Shown here piece after piece: positions 36,471 to 43,877 of a stretch of 44,539 nucleotides of DNA. Origin of the DNA: Desulfofundulus australicus DSM 11792. Its GTDB lineage: Bacteria; Bacillota; Desulfotomaculia; Desulfotomaculales; Desulfovirgulaceae. The DNA lies in the NCBI RefSeq assembly GCF_900129285.1, contig NZ_FQUW01000024.1:1-44539 (forward strand), written 5' to 3'. A program made the position numbers and the translations under genes. Each line of letters opens with the position of its first letter. The first letter of the stretch is position 1. Below the pieces are notes generated by a model that was given only the letters and a program-made list of their open reading frames with translations, did not search any database and was not told where the DNA came from.

Positions 36471-36597
36471 TGGTATTTGCAAAGGGTGCCATGGAGGCAC
36501 CCGGAAGGCCGGCCATAATTAACATAATTAAAATGTAATACAGTTTTAATGGTGACCACGGAGGTCCCGGGAGGGGAATACCCGCGTGGTCATTTTT
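36471..36597 (+). promoter_or_regulatory. cbiM leader: dual A(T/C)GGA-loop hairpins and terminator
   Basis: Hairpin 1 is GGGTGCC-ATGGA-GGCACCC (36484-36502). About 50 bases of AT-rich linker follow. Hairpin 2 is GACC-ACGGA-GGTC (36554-36566). The terminator uses TGACCACG (36553-36560) with CGTGGTCA (36585-36592), an inner CGGG/CCCG stem and five T. Hairpin 2 and the terminator share bases, so only one can form. An extended -10-like TGGTATTTG (36471-36479) would start the RNA at hairpin 1. The cbiQ leader has the same plan. Confidence 0.65.
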
Positions 36598-36622
36598 ATT
36601 TCTTTGGGGGAGGCGGTTTGAA

Positions 36623-37279
36623 GTGCATATTCCCGATGGCTTTCTTGATACCAGGATCTGGGTGGGGGCCGGCGTCCTCAGCGCCGGGGCCGTGGCCGCG
36701 GCGGTTGCGAAAACCAGAAAGGTGCTGGAAGACCGGCAGGTTCCTGCCCTGGGCGTGATGGCGGCCTTTATCTTTGCCGCGCAGATGGTTAACTTTCCGG
36801 TGGCCGGCGGTACCTCCGGGCACCTGCTGGGGGGCGCCCTGGCGGCGATCCTCCTGGGGCCCTGGAGCGCGGGCCTGATCTTAACCACGGTGCTGATCAT
36901 TCAGATGCTTTTCTTCTATGACGGGGGCCTGACCGCCCTGGGGGCCAACGTGCTGAATATGGCGGTGATTGCCCCATGGGTGGCATACGGCACCTGCCGC
37001 CTGGTGAGCAACCTGTTCAGAAGCAGTGCCGGCCGCACGGCGGCCATCTTCCTGGCCTCCTGGATGTCGGTAATGGCTGCGGCGCTGGCGGCCAGCCTGG
37101 AAATTGCCTTCTCGGGCACAGTGCCCCTGAAAATAGTTCTGCCGGCCATGCTGGGGTGGCATGCCCTGATCGGCATCGGGGAAGGCCTGATTACCGTGGT
37201 GGTGGTTTCCTTTGTTTCCCGCCTGTGGGGGCTGGAGCAGCCCGAACAGAAAAGCGTTGCGGGGGGTGAGGGATTATGA
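36623..37279 (+). CDS. cbiM: Cobalt/nickel ECF transporter S component CbiM
   Basis: Substrate-binding membrane subunit of an energy-coupling-factor importer for Co2+ or Ni2+. The 218-residue protein begins MHIPDGFLD; in this family the N-terminal Met-His chelates the metal, so the start at GTG 36623 (behind GGGGGAGG) is functionally fixed. Six to seven hydrophobic helices follow, with the conserved GGTSGHLLGG and NFPVAGG near residue 60-75. It overlaps the next gene by four bases. Confidence 0.92.
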   Translation: MHIPDGFLDTRIWVGAGVLSAGAVAAAVAKTRKVLEDRQVPALGVMAAFIFAAQMVNFPVAGGTSGHLLGGALAAILLGPWSAGLILTTVLIIQMLFFYDGGLTALGANVLNMAVIAPWVAYGTCRLVSNLFRSSAGRTAAIFLASWMSVMAAALAASLEIAFSGTVPLKIVLPAMLGWHALIGIGEGLITVVVVSFVSRLWGLEQPEQKSVAGGEGL

Positions 37280-37605
37280 ACAAAAAGAACCTGCTGTGGG
37301 GTCTTCTGGTCGCCCTGGCCGTGGCTGCCTTTCTTTCTCCCTTCGCCTCTCCCAGCCCGGACGGGCTGGAGCGGGTGGCTGAAGATAAGGGCTTCCTGCA
37401 CCTGGCTGAAGGGAAGGAACTGATTCACGCCCTGATGCCCGACTACGTTTTCCCCGGCGTGGCCAGCGGCGGCCTGGCCACTTCCCTGGCCGGCCTGGTG
37501 GGCACGCTGCTGGTGTTTGCGGCCATGTATCTCCTGGTCCGGCTTGTGATCCGGCCGAAGGGCAGCGCCGGGAAGGGGCCGTCCGGAAAGGGACACTTGA
37601 ATTAA
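37276..37605 (+). CDS. PDGLE-domain accessory protein (NikN/CbiN-like)
   Basis: A 109-residue protein with two membrane helices (about 6-24 and 66-88) and an external loop with SPDGLERVAEDKGF, the PDGLE signature. It takes the place of CbiN, needed with CbiM for metal uptake. It lacks the FGGADGQ loop of classical CbiN. PDGLE proteins are often the NikN part of nickel systems, so nickel as well as cobalt must be considered. It starts in the cbiM stop (ATGA). Confidence 0.85.
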   Translation: MNKKNLLWGLLVALAVAAFLSPFASPSPDGLERVAEDKGFLHLAEGKELIHALMPDYVFPGVASGGLATSLAGLVGTLLVFAAMYLLVRLVIRPKGSAGKGPSGKGHLN

Positions 37606-37625
37606 CAGGTTGCCGGTGGTATAAT
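37597..37625 (+). promoter_or_regulatory. Promoter for cbiQ
   Basis: TTGAAT (37597-37602) and a perfect TATAAT (37620-37625) are separated by 17 bases. The -35 box lies in the last two sense codons of the PDGLE gene. Transcription would start near 37632, just ahead of the first hairpin of the cbiQ leader. Confidence 0.8.
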
Positions 37626-37631
37626 CTGCTT

Positions 37632-37762
37632 AAAGCGGATCATGGAGATCCCGGTTTGATAGCTTATTATTTTTGAAGAATTAAATATCAAGGAAAGAAA
37701 GAGGCCATGGAGGCAGCAGCCTGTGCGGGAAAAGCAGGCTTGTTACCCCATGGCCTTTTTTT
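37632..37762 (+). promoter_or_regulatory. cbiQ leader: dual ATGGA-loop hairpins and terminator
   Basis: Hairpin 1 is GGATC-ATGGA-GATCC (37637-37651). An AT-rich linker of about 50 bases follows. Hairpin 2 is GCC-ATGGA-GGC (37704-37714). The terminator pairs AGGCCATGG (37702-37710) with CCATGGCCT (37748-37756), has an inner AGCCTG/CAGGCT stem and ends in seven T. Hairpin 2 competes with the terminator. Loop-to-loop distance is 65 bases, against 67 in the cbiM leader. Confidence 0.7.
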
Positions 37763-37777
37763 AAGGAAGTGTTTCCC

Positions 37778-38593
37778 ATGACCCGGTTGATGGATGATTT
37801 TCTCCGGACCGGCGGGTGCCCCGGTTCGTTCCTGCACAGGGTGGACCCCCGGGTCAAGGTGCTGGCGGTGACGGGCTTTGTGACCCTGTCGGCCTCGCTT
37901 GCATCCCGGGCGGGACTGGTGCTGGCGGTGGTTTTTCTGCTGGCGCTTACGGCGGCAGCGCGGCTGCCCCTGCGCTGGCTGGCCGGCCGCCTGCTGTGGC
38001 TGCTGCCCTTTGCCGGTACCATGATTCTCCTCTTTCCGTTTATTACACCCGGTGAGCCCGTCTGGCGCTGGGAATGGGGAGCGCTGGCCATAACCGCCAC
38101 CCGGGAGGGCTGGCAGCACGCCCTGGTGCTCTCCCTGCGGGTCGTGGCGGCCTTCCTGGCGGTGAACTTTCTGCTGGCTACCACCGGCCTGCGGCAGGTG
38201 CTGGAAGCGCTGTCCTTTTTCCGGGTACCGGCGGTTTTCATCCAGATGATCGAGTTTACCATCCGCTATATTTTCGTGGTGGCCGATGAGCTGCGGCGGA
38301 TGAACACGGCCCGGGCGGCCCGGGGCTTTGTACCGGGGAAACACCTTTTCCACCGGCACACCTTCCGCACCCTGGGGCAGACGGTGGGTGTCCTCTTTGT
38401 GCGCTCCTGGGAGCGGGGGGAGCGCATATACCACGCCATGCTGGCCCGGGGTTACACCGGCCGGGTCCACAGGAAAGCCCTTCCCCCACCCGGGGGCCTG
38501 GATCTGGCCTGGGGAGCGTTCATCCTGCTGGTGGCGCTGGGACTGCACTTTTTCGACCCGGGGACAATAACCTGGCTATTGTCATGGAAGTAG
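37778..38593 (+). CDS. cbiQ: ECF transporter transmembrane component CbiQ
   Basis: Membrane T component that links the metal-binding CbiM to the ATPase CbiO. The 271-residue protein has the family N-terminus with HRVDPRVKVLAVTGFV, five to six hydrophobic helices, and the two coupling-helix motifs of T components: the first in NTARAARGF, the second in YHAMLARGYTG. ATG 37778 lies 8 bases behind AAGGAAG; an in-frame GTG at 37769 overlaps that site. Its own promoter and attenuator separate it from cbiM. Confidence 0.92.
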   Translation: MTRLMDDFLRTGGCPGSFLHRVDPRVKVLAVTGFVTLSASLASRAGLVLAVVFLLALTAAARLPLRWLAGRLLWLLPFAGTMILLFPFITPGEPVWRWEWGALAITATREGWQHALVLSLRVVAAFLAVNFLLATTGLRQVLEALSFFRVPAVFIQMIEFTIRYIFVVADELRRMNTARAARGFVPGKHLFHRHTFRTLGQTVGVLFVRSWERGERIYHAMLARGYTGRVHRKALPPPGGLDLAWGAFILLVALGLHFFDPGTITWLLSWK

Positions 38594-38617
38594 AGAAAAG
38601 GGAATGAAGGAGCGGAA

Positions 38618-38667
38618 ACCCCTGCCGCAGGTCCCCAAAAAGGGGGGCACGGGTAAGGGGTCTTTTT
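38618..38667 (+). terminator. Terminator after cbiQ
   Basis: ACCCCT (38618-38623) pairs with AGGGGT (38656-38661). The interior can form GCC/GGC and CCCC/GGGG stems, and CTTTTT follows. The hairpin is long and branched. Confidence 0.65.
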
Positions 38668-38688
38668 AGTGCAGTAAACCCTGCCCGG

Positions 38689-38719
38689 TTTGCAAATGTT
38701 TGCAAATTAGGTTTAACAT
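38689..38719 (+). promoter_or_regulatory. Tandem TTTGCAAA operator over a cbiO promoter
   Basis: Two perfect 8-bp palindromes TTTGCAAA (38689-38696 and 38699-38706) lie 10 bases apart centre to centre, one DNA helical turn. The first includes a -35-like TTGCAA (38690-38695), with TAACAT (38714-38719) as -10 at 18 bases. A protein bound here would block the promoter of cbiO. Confidence 0.5.
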
Positions 38720-38748
38720 ATTCTAAAAACCCGGGAGTGATAAGGGTT

Positions 38749-39579
38749 ATGGATTCTGTCATAGAGGTTGAGGACCTGTACTATACTTACCGGGATGGTA
38801 CCAGGGCCCTTGCGGGCCTTTCGTTTTCCCTACCCCGGGGCTGCCGGGTGGCCCTGATGGGGCCCAACGGGGCCGGGAAGTCCACCCTTTTAATGCATTT
38901 GAACGGGATCTACCTGCCCCAGCGGGGAAAGGTGCGGGTTATGGGGCAGGAGGTGAACGCCCGCACGGCCAGGGAAATTAAAAGCCGGGTGGGCCTGGTG
39001 TTCCAGGACCCCGACGACCAGGTTTTTTCCTCCACCGTGGAGGAGGACGTGGCCTTCGGCCCGGTAAATATGGGCCTGCCACCCGCGGAGGTAAAGCGGC
39101 GGGTCGACGAGGCCCTGGCGGCGGTGCAGATGGAGGAGTACCGGGACAGGCCGCCCTACCACCTCAGCTACGGCCAGAAAAAGCGGGTGGCCATTGCCGG
39201 TGTGCTGGCCATGGGGCCGGAAATTATCGTCCTGGACGAGCCCATGGCCTACCTGGACCCCCAGGGCAAGGATACGCTGCTGGAGATCCTGGACCGGCTG
39301 CACCGGCGGGGTACGACCATCCTGGTGGCCACCCACGATGTGGACATGGCAGCCTCCTGGGCCGACCTGGTGGTGATCATCAAGGATGGCCGCACCCTGG
39401 CCCAGGGCGATCCGTCGCTGCTGGTCCGGGAGGACATCATCCGCCGGGCCAACCTGCGCTTCCCCCTGGTGGCGCAGATCTTCCGCTCCCTGCCCGAACT
39501 GCAGCTTGAAGCCGTGCCCTATACGGTGGAGCAGGCCGCGGCCCTGCTGAGAAAAATCCTGGCGGGGCGCCAGACCTGA
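38749..39579 (+). CDS. cbiO: ECF transporter ATPase CbiO
   Basis: ATP-binding subunit powering the cobalt/nickel importer. The 276-residue protein has Walker A GPNGAGKST, Q-loop FQDPDDQVF, the ABC signature LSYGQKKRVAIAG, Walker B IIVLDEP and the switch His in THD. ATG 38749 (MDSVIEVEDLYY) fits the family N-terminus; GTG 38737 is an in-frame alternative. A single ATPase suggests a homodimer, usual for CbiMNQO-type systems. Confidence 0.93.
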   Translation: MDSVIEVEDLYYTYRDGTRALAGLSFSLPRGCRVALMGPNGAGKSTLLMHLNGIYLPQRGKVRVMGQEVNARTAREIKSRVGLVFQDPDDQVFSSTVEEDVAFGPVNMGLPPAEVKRRVDEALAAVQMEEYRDRPPYHLSYGQKKRVAIAGVLAMGPEIIVLDEPMAYLDPQGKDTLLEILDRLHRRGTTILVATHDVDMAASWADLVVIIKDGRTLAQGDPSLLVREDIIRRANLRFPLVAQIFRSLPELQLEAVPYTVEQAAALLRKILAGRQT

Positions 39580-39631
39580 AGCGCCTCCGGAGGGGCACTT
39601 TTATATTCATTATGGCCGGCCGGTCAGGCTG

Positions 39632-39640
39632 TGGTATAAT
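39632..39640 (+). promoter_or_regulatory. Extended -10 promoter of the Uma2 gene
   Basis: TGGTATAAT contains a perfect -10 (39635-39640) with a TGn extension. No -35 resembling TTGACA is seen, which extended -10 promoters tolerate. Confidence 0.6.
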
Positions 39641-39684
39641 AAACTGTAAATGTTTTCTTTCCCGAGGTTCCGGAGGTGAAGGGG

Positions 39685-40230
39685 ATGTCCCTGGGTGAAT
39701 TAAAAATGACTTACCGTGAGTACCTCCAGCTGCCCGAGGATAAGCGTTACGAACTAATTGGGGGGAGGCTTTATATGGTACCGGCGCCCAGCGTAATCCA
39801 CCAGATGGTTTTGGAGAATCTGGGGTATATTCTGAACCGGCACGTTCGAGAGAAAAAAATGGGAGTCATTTTGCGCTCTCCCATTGACGTTTACTTAACG
39901 GAGGAGGATGTGGTCCAGCCGGATATTATTTTTATCAGCCAGGAGCGCCGGTACATCATCGGGGAGGCCAATATAAGAGGCGGGCCCGATCTGGTGATTG
40001 AGGTTCTATCGCCTTCCACCGCGGCCATAGATCAAACCGTTAAAAAAGAGCTTTACCGGAACCACGGGGTGCGGGAGGTCTGGTATGTGCACCCGGTGGC
40101 CCAGACTATAGAAATATGCACCTTCACCCTGGAAGGAGAAAAAAAGGAGCTTTACGCCCGGCACGATGAAAAACCTTTTGTTTCTGCGGTACTTCCCGGC
40201 CTGCAGCTGGATTTAAACAGGGTTTTTTAA
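39685..40230 (+). CDS. Uma2-family (DUF820) putative endonuclease
   Basis: A 181-residue protein of the Uma2 family, a PD-(D/E)XK nuclease-like fold often present in many copies in cyanobacteria and some Firmicutes. Recognisable parts are LPEDKRYELIGGRLYMVPAP at the N-terminus, VVQPDIIFI in the core (the acidic residue of the nuclease motif) and GPDLVIEVLSPSTA followed by KKELYRNHGVREVWYV. Biological role and target are unknown. ATG 39685 lies 8 bases after GGAGGT. The gene stands alone, with its own promoter, between unrelated neighbours, as is common for this mobile-looking family. Confidence 0.85.
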   Translation: MSLGELKMTYREYLQLPEDKRYELIGGRLYMVPAPSVIHQMVLENLGYILNRHVREKKMGVILRSPIDVYLTEEDVVQPDIIFISQERRYIIGEANIRGGPDLVIEVLSPSTAAIDQTVKKELYRNHGVREVWYVHPVAQTIEICTFTLEGEKKELYARHDEKPFVSAVLPGLQLDLNRVF

Positions 40231-40335
40231 TTTTTAATTGGACCTGGCGAGGTTGGGTAACCGTAGAGTGTGTGCAAAAGACCGGGCAACAGTCATGGGA
40301 ACACTTCTGCTTTCTGCTGAAGGGGAGTTGTTGCT

Positions 40336-41286
40336 TTGCTGGTGCTGCATAAAATTTCGGTGCCCACCCCTTACCCGGTGGGGCCGGTCAACGCCTACCT
40401 CATTGCCGCAAAACCCTGTACCCTGGTGGACCCGGGGCCCGACACCCGGGAGGCCAGGGAAGTTCTGCAGGGAGAGCTGGACCGCCTGGGGGTTCCCCTG
40501 GACCGCATTGAGCGGGTCCTGCTGACCCACTTCCATACCGACCACTGCGGTCTGGCCAGCTGGATCCACTCCCTGACGGGGGCGAAAATACATATCCACC
40601 CCTATGATTTGAAAAAATTAAGCGGCAATCACGACTTTATAAAGGAAAGAATGCTTTTTGTCCGTGAAGCCGGTGTCCCGGCGGAAATCCTGGAAGAAAT
40701 TCTGCAGGACAGGGATAAGCTGCCCCCGCCTTCAGTGCCCCCCGGGAGCGTCGTCCCTACGGTGGAGGGGACGGAAATACCCTTTGAAGGGGGCAGCCTG
40801 CAGGCACTGCACCTTCCGGGCCACGCCACGGGCCACCTCTGCTTTTACGACCCGGCGGGCAAAAACCTGATTGCCGGTGATTTTCTGCTGCCCCACATCA
40901 CGCCCAACCCCTTCCTGGAACCTGACCCCCTTCACCCCCGGCGCCGCAACCCCAGCCTGCGCCATTACCTGGAAGGGCTGGAGAGGCTGCTGGCCATGGA
41001 TATAGAGCTGGTCTGGCCGGGACACGGGGAAGTCATCGATGATTACCGGAAGCTGGTGGCGGAAGTGCAGGAGCACCACCGGGCCCGCTGCGACGCCCTG
41101 GTGGGCCTGCTGCGGGAGCACGGGCCGTGCACCGCCTTTGAGCTTTCCCGGGTTACCTATCCCCACCTGAAGGGCTTCAACATCTTCATGGGGCTGTCGG
41201 AAGTCCAGGCCCACCTGGACGTGCTGGTGGAGGAGGGCCGGGTGAAAATGGAAAAAAGGGACGGCGTGGAGTATTATTTCCTGTAG
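40336..41286 (+). CDS. Metallo-beta-lactamase-fold hydrolase
   Basis: A 316-residue hydrolase with the zinc motif THFHTDHCG (residues about 64-72), a second His in LPGHATGH, an Asp in IAGDFLL and a final His in WPGHGE, so the two-metal site is complete. The C-terminal 80 residues look like a winged helix (ALVGLLREHGPCTAFELSRV), as in LACTB2-like and other glyoxalase-II-type relatives. The substrate is unknown. TTG 40336 follows AAGGGGAG. murT begins 36 bases after its stop. Confidence 0.85.
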   Translation: MLVLHKISVPTPYPVGPVNAYLIAAKPCTLVDPGPDTREAREVLQGELDRLGVPLDRIERVLLTHFHTDHCGLASWIHSLTGAKIHIHPYDLKKLSGNHDFIKERMLFVREAGVPAEILEEILQDRDKLPPPSVPPGSVVPTVEGTEIPFEGGSLQALHLPGHATGHLCFYDPAGKNLIAGDFLLPHITPNPFLEPDPLHPRRRNPSLRHYLEGLERLLAMDIELVWPGHGEVIDDYRKLVAEVQEHHRARCDALVGLLREHGPCTAFELSRVTYPHLKGFNIFMGLSEVQAHLDVLVEEGRVKMEKRDGVEYYFL

Positions 41287-41322
41287 CCGCGCGAGAACAC
41301 CAACAAGGGGTGCGGGAGAAAT

Positions 41323-42726
41323 TTGGTTTTTCGCTTGCGTTTAATCACGGCTATCTTCGTGGCCAGAGCAGTCATGTGGCTGGTCCGCCTGCTGGGGCGG
41401 GGTAGAGGCTCCTCCCTGCCCGGCATGGTGGCCTTAAGGATCTGCCCCGGCATCCTGGCCCACCTGGCCCGCCAGGCCCGCCGGGGTGTGGTTATGGTTA
41501 CCGGCACCAACGGTAAGACCACCACCAACAATATGGTGGCCCGCATTGCCGGGGAGGCCGGCTACCGGGTGGTGGTCAATGCCGAGGGCGCCAACATGAT
41601 CACCGGTATAACCACCGCCTTTTTACGAAAGGCATCCCTTTGGGGGCGGGTGGACTGCGATTACGCCCTGCTGGAGGTGGACGAGGCCACCTTTCCCCGG
41701 GTTACCCGCCAGGTGCGGCCGGATCTGGTGGTGGTGACCAACTTTTTCCGGGACCAGCTGGACCGATACGGGGAACTGGACACCACCGTATCCCTCATCC
41801 GGGAGGCCCTGGAGAAGCTGCCGGGAACCGGGCTGGTGCTGAACGCCGACGACCCCCTGGTGGCCTCGCTGGCCGCAGCCGCCGGCGGGGAAGTGCTTTA
41901 CTACGGCCTGGGCGAACACCGGCGGGTCACCTCCTCTTCCTCCGCGGCCCGGGAGGGGCGTTTCTGCCCCCGCTGCGGGCAGGAGCTGGCCTATGCCTAC
42001 TATCAATACAGTCAGCTGGGTAATTACCGCTGCCCCGGCTGCGGCTTTTCCCGTCCCCCGGCCGGCGTGGAGGGCACGGAAGTCCTCCCGGAAGAGCGCC
42101 GCACCACCTGCCGCCTGCGCTCGCCCGCCGGCGATTACGAGCTGGTTATTCCCGTCCCCGGCCTGTACAACCTCTACAACGGCCTGGCGGCCTTTACGGC
42201 GGGCCTGGTCCTGGGCGTGGAGCCGCGGGTGATCACCCGCGCCCTGGCGGGTTATACGCCGGCCACCGGGCGCATGGAGAGGTTCCGCTACCGGGAAAAG
42301 CCGGTGCTCCTGAACCTGGTCAAAAACCCCACCGGGTTCAACGAGGGCCTGGGAACGCTGCTTTCCCTCCCCGGTCCGGTGGATGTGCTCATCGCCATCA
42401 ACGACAACGATGCCGACGGCCGGGACATCTCCTGGCTGTGGGACGTGGATTTCGAAGTCCTGGAGGAAGAGCACCGGCACGTGAACCTGCTGGTCTGCAC
42501 CGGGCAGAGGGGGGCGGAAATGGCCGTCAGGCTGAAATACGCCGGGGTGCCCCTGGAAAAAATTGTGGTGGAGGAAATGTCCCGGGCCGTGGAGCGCGTC
42601 CTGAACGGCCCGGGGAAAACGGCCTGCCTCCTGGCCACCTATACGGCCTTATGGCCTGTGGAAAGGATTTTGAGCGGTTATGCCAGAAGGGAAAATCGTG
42701 TTGAAAGTCTGCCATCTGTATCCTGA
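41323..42726 (+). CDS. murT: Lipid II isoglutaminyl synthase subunit MurT
   Basis: With GatD, amidates the alpha-carboxyl of D-Glu in peptidoglycan stem peptides, giving D-isoglutamine. The 467-residue protein is a Mur-ligase relative: ATP loop GTNGKTTTNN, LLEVDEATFPRV in the middle, and the C-terminal DUF1727 domain (GPVDVLIAINDNDADGRDISWLWDVDFE). A four-cysteine zinc ribbon, CPRCG and CPGCG around residues 207-243, is typical of MurT. It starts at TTG 41323, and the end overlaps gatD by 29-47 bases. Confidence 0.93.
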   Translation: MVFRLRLITAIFVARAVMWLVRLLGRGRGSSLPGMVALRICPGILAHLARQARRGVVMVTGTNGKTTTNNMVARIAGEAGYRVVVNAEGANMITGITTAFLRKASLWGRVDCDYALLEVDEATFPRVTRQVRPDLVVVTNFFRDQLDRYGELDTTVSLIREALEKLPGTGLVLNADDPLVASLAAAAGGEVLYYGLGEHRRVTSSSSAAREGRFCPRCGQELAYAYYQYSQLGNYRCPGCGFSRPPAGVEGTEVLPEERRTTCRLRSPAGDYELVIPVPGLYNLYNGLAAFTAGLVLGVEPRVITRALAGYTPATGRMERFRYREKPVLLNLVKNPTGFNEGLGTLLSLPGPVDVLIAINDNDADGRDISWLWDVDFEVLEEEHRHVNLLVCTGQRGAEMAVRLKYAGVPLEKIVVEEMSRAVERVLNGPGKTACLLATYTALWPVERILSGYARRENRVESLPSVS

Positions 42727-43423
42727 GCTGCTGAATCTCTACGGGGACCGGGGTAATGTAATGGCCTTCGCCCGCCGCTGCCGGTGGCGCGGCCTGGGGG
42801 TGGAGGTGCTGCCGGTCAACCCCGGCGACCCGGTGGACTTCCGGGAAGTGGATTTCCTCTTCCTGGGCGGGGGTTCCGACCGGGAGCAGAACCTCATCGC
42901 CCGGGATCTGGAAAAACGCCGGGATCTCCTGCAGGCGGCAGTGGAAGACGGGCTGGTGGTGCTGGCCATCTGCGGCGGCTACCAGCTCCTGGGCAGGTAC
43001 TACCGGACCCTGGAGGGCCGGGTCATCCCCGGCCTGGGGCTCCTGGACCTTTATACGGAGGCCGGCCGGAAGAGGATGATCGGCAACGTGGTCATCGAGC
43101 TAGAAATAGAGGGGGAGCCGGTGCGGGTGGTGGGTTTTGAAAACCACGCCGGGCGGACCTTCCTGGGACCGCAGGTTTCCCCCCTGGGCCGGGTGCTGGT
43201 GGGCTGCGGCAACAACGGGGAAGACGGCACCGAGGGAGCCCGCTGCAGGAACGTGTTCTGTTCCTACCTCCACGGCCCCCTGCTGCCCAAGAACCCGCGG
43301 CTGGTGGATTACCTAATTTCCCTGGCCCTCGCCCGCCGGGGCCTGCCCGCGGATCTTGCCCCCCTGGACGACAGCCTGGAAAACGCGGCCGCGGAAGTAA
43401 TGCTCAGGCGCCTGCTAAAGTAG
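42680..43423 (+). CDS. gatD: Lipid II isoglutaminyl synthase glutaminase subunit GatD
   Basis: Class-I glutamine amidotransferase that supplies ammonia to MurT. The 247-residue frame shows the CobB/CobQ-like N-terminus HLYPELLNLYGDRGN, nucleophile Cys in LAICGGYQLLG (about residue 98) and the catalytic His in SYLHGPLLPKNP. ATG 42680 and GTG 42698 (behind AGAAGGG) are both possible starts; both lie inside murT, so the subunits are coupled at translation. Confidence 0.93.
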   Translation: MPEGKIVLKVCHLYPELLNLYGDRGNVMAFARRCRWRGLGVEVLPVNPGDPVDFREVDFLFLGGGSDREQNLIARDLEKRRDLLQAAVEDGLVVLAICGGYQLLGRYYRTLEGRVIPGLGLLDLYTEAGRKRMIGNVVIELEIEGEPVRVVGFENHAGRTFLGPQVSPLGRVLVGCGNNGEDGTEGARCRNVFCSYLHGPLLPKNPRLVDYLISLALARRGLPADLAPLDDSLENAAAEVMLRRLLK

Positions 43424-43472
43424 GAATTTAAAACCAGGGCATATCCCGTAGCACTTTGTCTGCGATCTGAGA

Positions 43473-43499
43473 CCGGGAAACAGATCCCGGTTTTTTTGC
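43473..43499 (+). terminator. Terminator after gatD
   Basis: ACCGGGA pairs with TCCCGGT (about 43473-43493) around a 6-nt loop and is followed by seven T. A second 10-bp hairpin (AAGGCCCCGG with CCGGGGCCTT, about 43507-43533) follows without a T-run. Confidence 0.85.
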
Positions 43500-43534
43500 T
43501 TTGGTCAAGGCCCCGGTTTCCCGCCGGGGCCTTG

Positions 43535-43877
43535 CCTTGCTCAGTCGAAAAAAGTGGCATGTCAAGGGACACCTGCTTACGGTGTAAACACTTTTGTTGA
43601 GCAGCCCGCGGTCAAAATCCATAGAAAAGTCAAATAAAACAAAGTTTTTAACTTTAGCGATAATTTTATAATCTTCTGGCATATCTTTTGCTCTTTGTGC
43701 CGGGTAAGTGCCTGCCTCTTCCAGCGAGTTCCGGCCGCCCCGGCCGGCTGCGCCTGCCTCCTGCCGGGGTCACATTCTTTTCCGGGCCAGGTGAACCCTG
43801 TTAAATGCTCTTCCCCCGGTACTGCCGGGATCATCGTTGAAGCTTACCACAAACTGCGGGGAAAGGAGACGTATCCA
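43535..43877. other. Intergenic region, AT-rich island
   Basis: About 340 bases without a supportable gene. The part 43600-43700 is clearly more AT-rich than the surroundings. On the minus strand it has an open frame starting at 43682 ([20 protein letters not shown]...), which then runs into the terminator hairpins, so only the first 35-40 residues look protein-like. It may be a decayed gene end. The last 20 bases hold the AAAGGAGA ribosome site for the thiolase. Confidence 0.35.

Noticed and set aside
36403-36622. Cobalamin riboswitch upstream of cbiM
   Set aside because: Expected by function, but the conserved GCCACTG core and the length of about 200 nt are missing; the leader is explained by two small hairpins and a terminator.
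36484-37714. ANTAR-type dual hexaloop or guanidine-II (mini-ykkC) hairpins
   Set aside because: The arrangement is similar (two hairpins, the second competing with a terminator), but the loops are five bases closed by C-G, and three of four have T where guanidine-II needs ACGR. Kept as an unassigned pattern.
43507-43533. Second hairpin after gatD as a terminator for a minus-strand gene
   Set aside because: The 10-bp stem is strong, but no T-run follows on either strand and no minus-strand gene is supported there.
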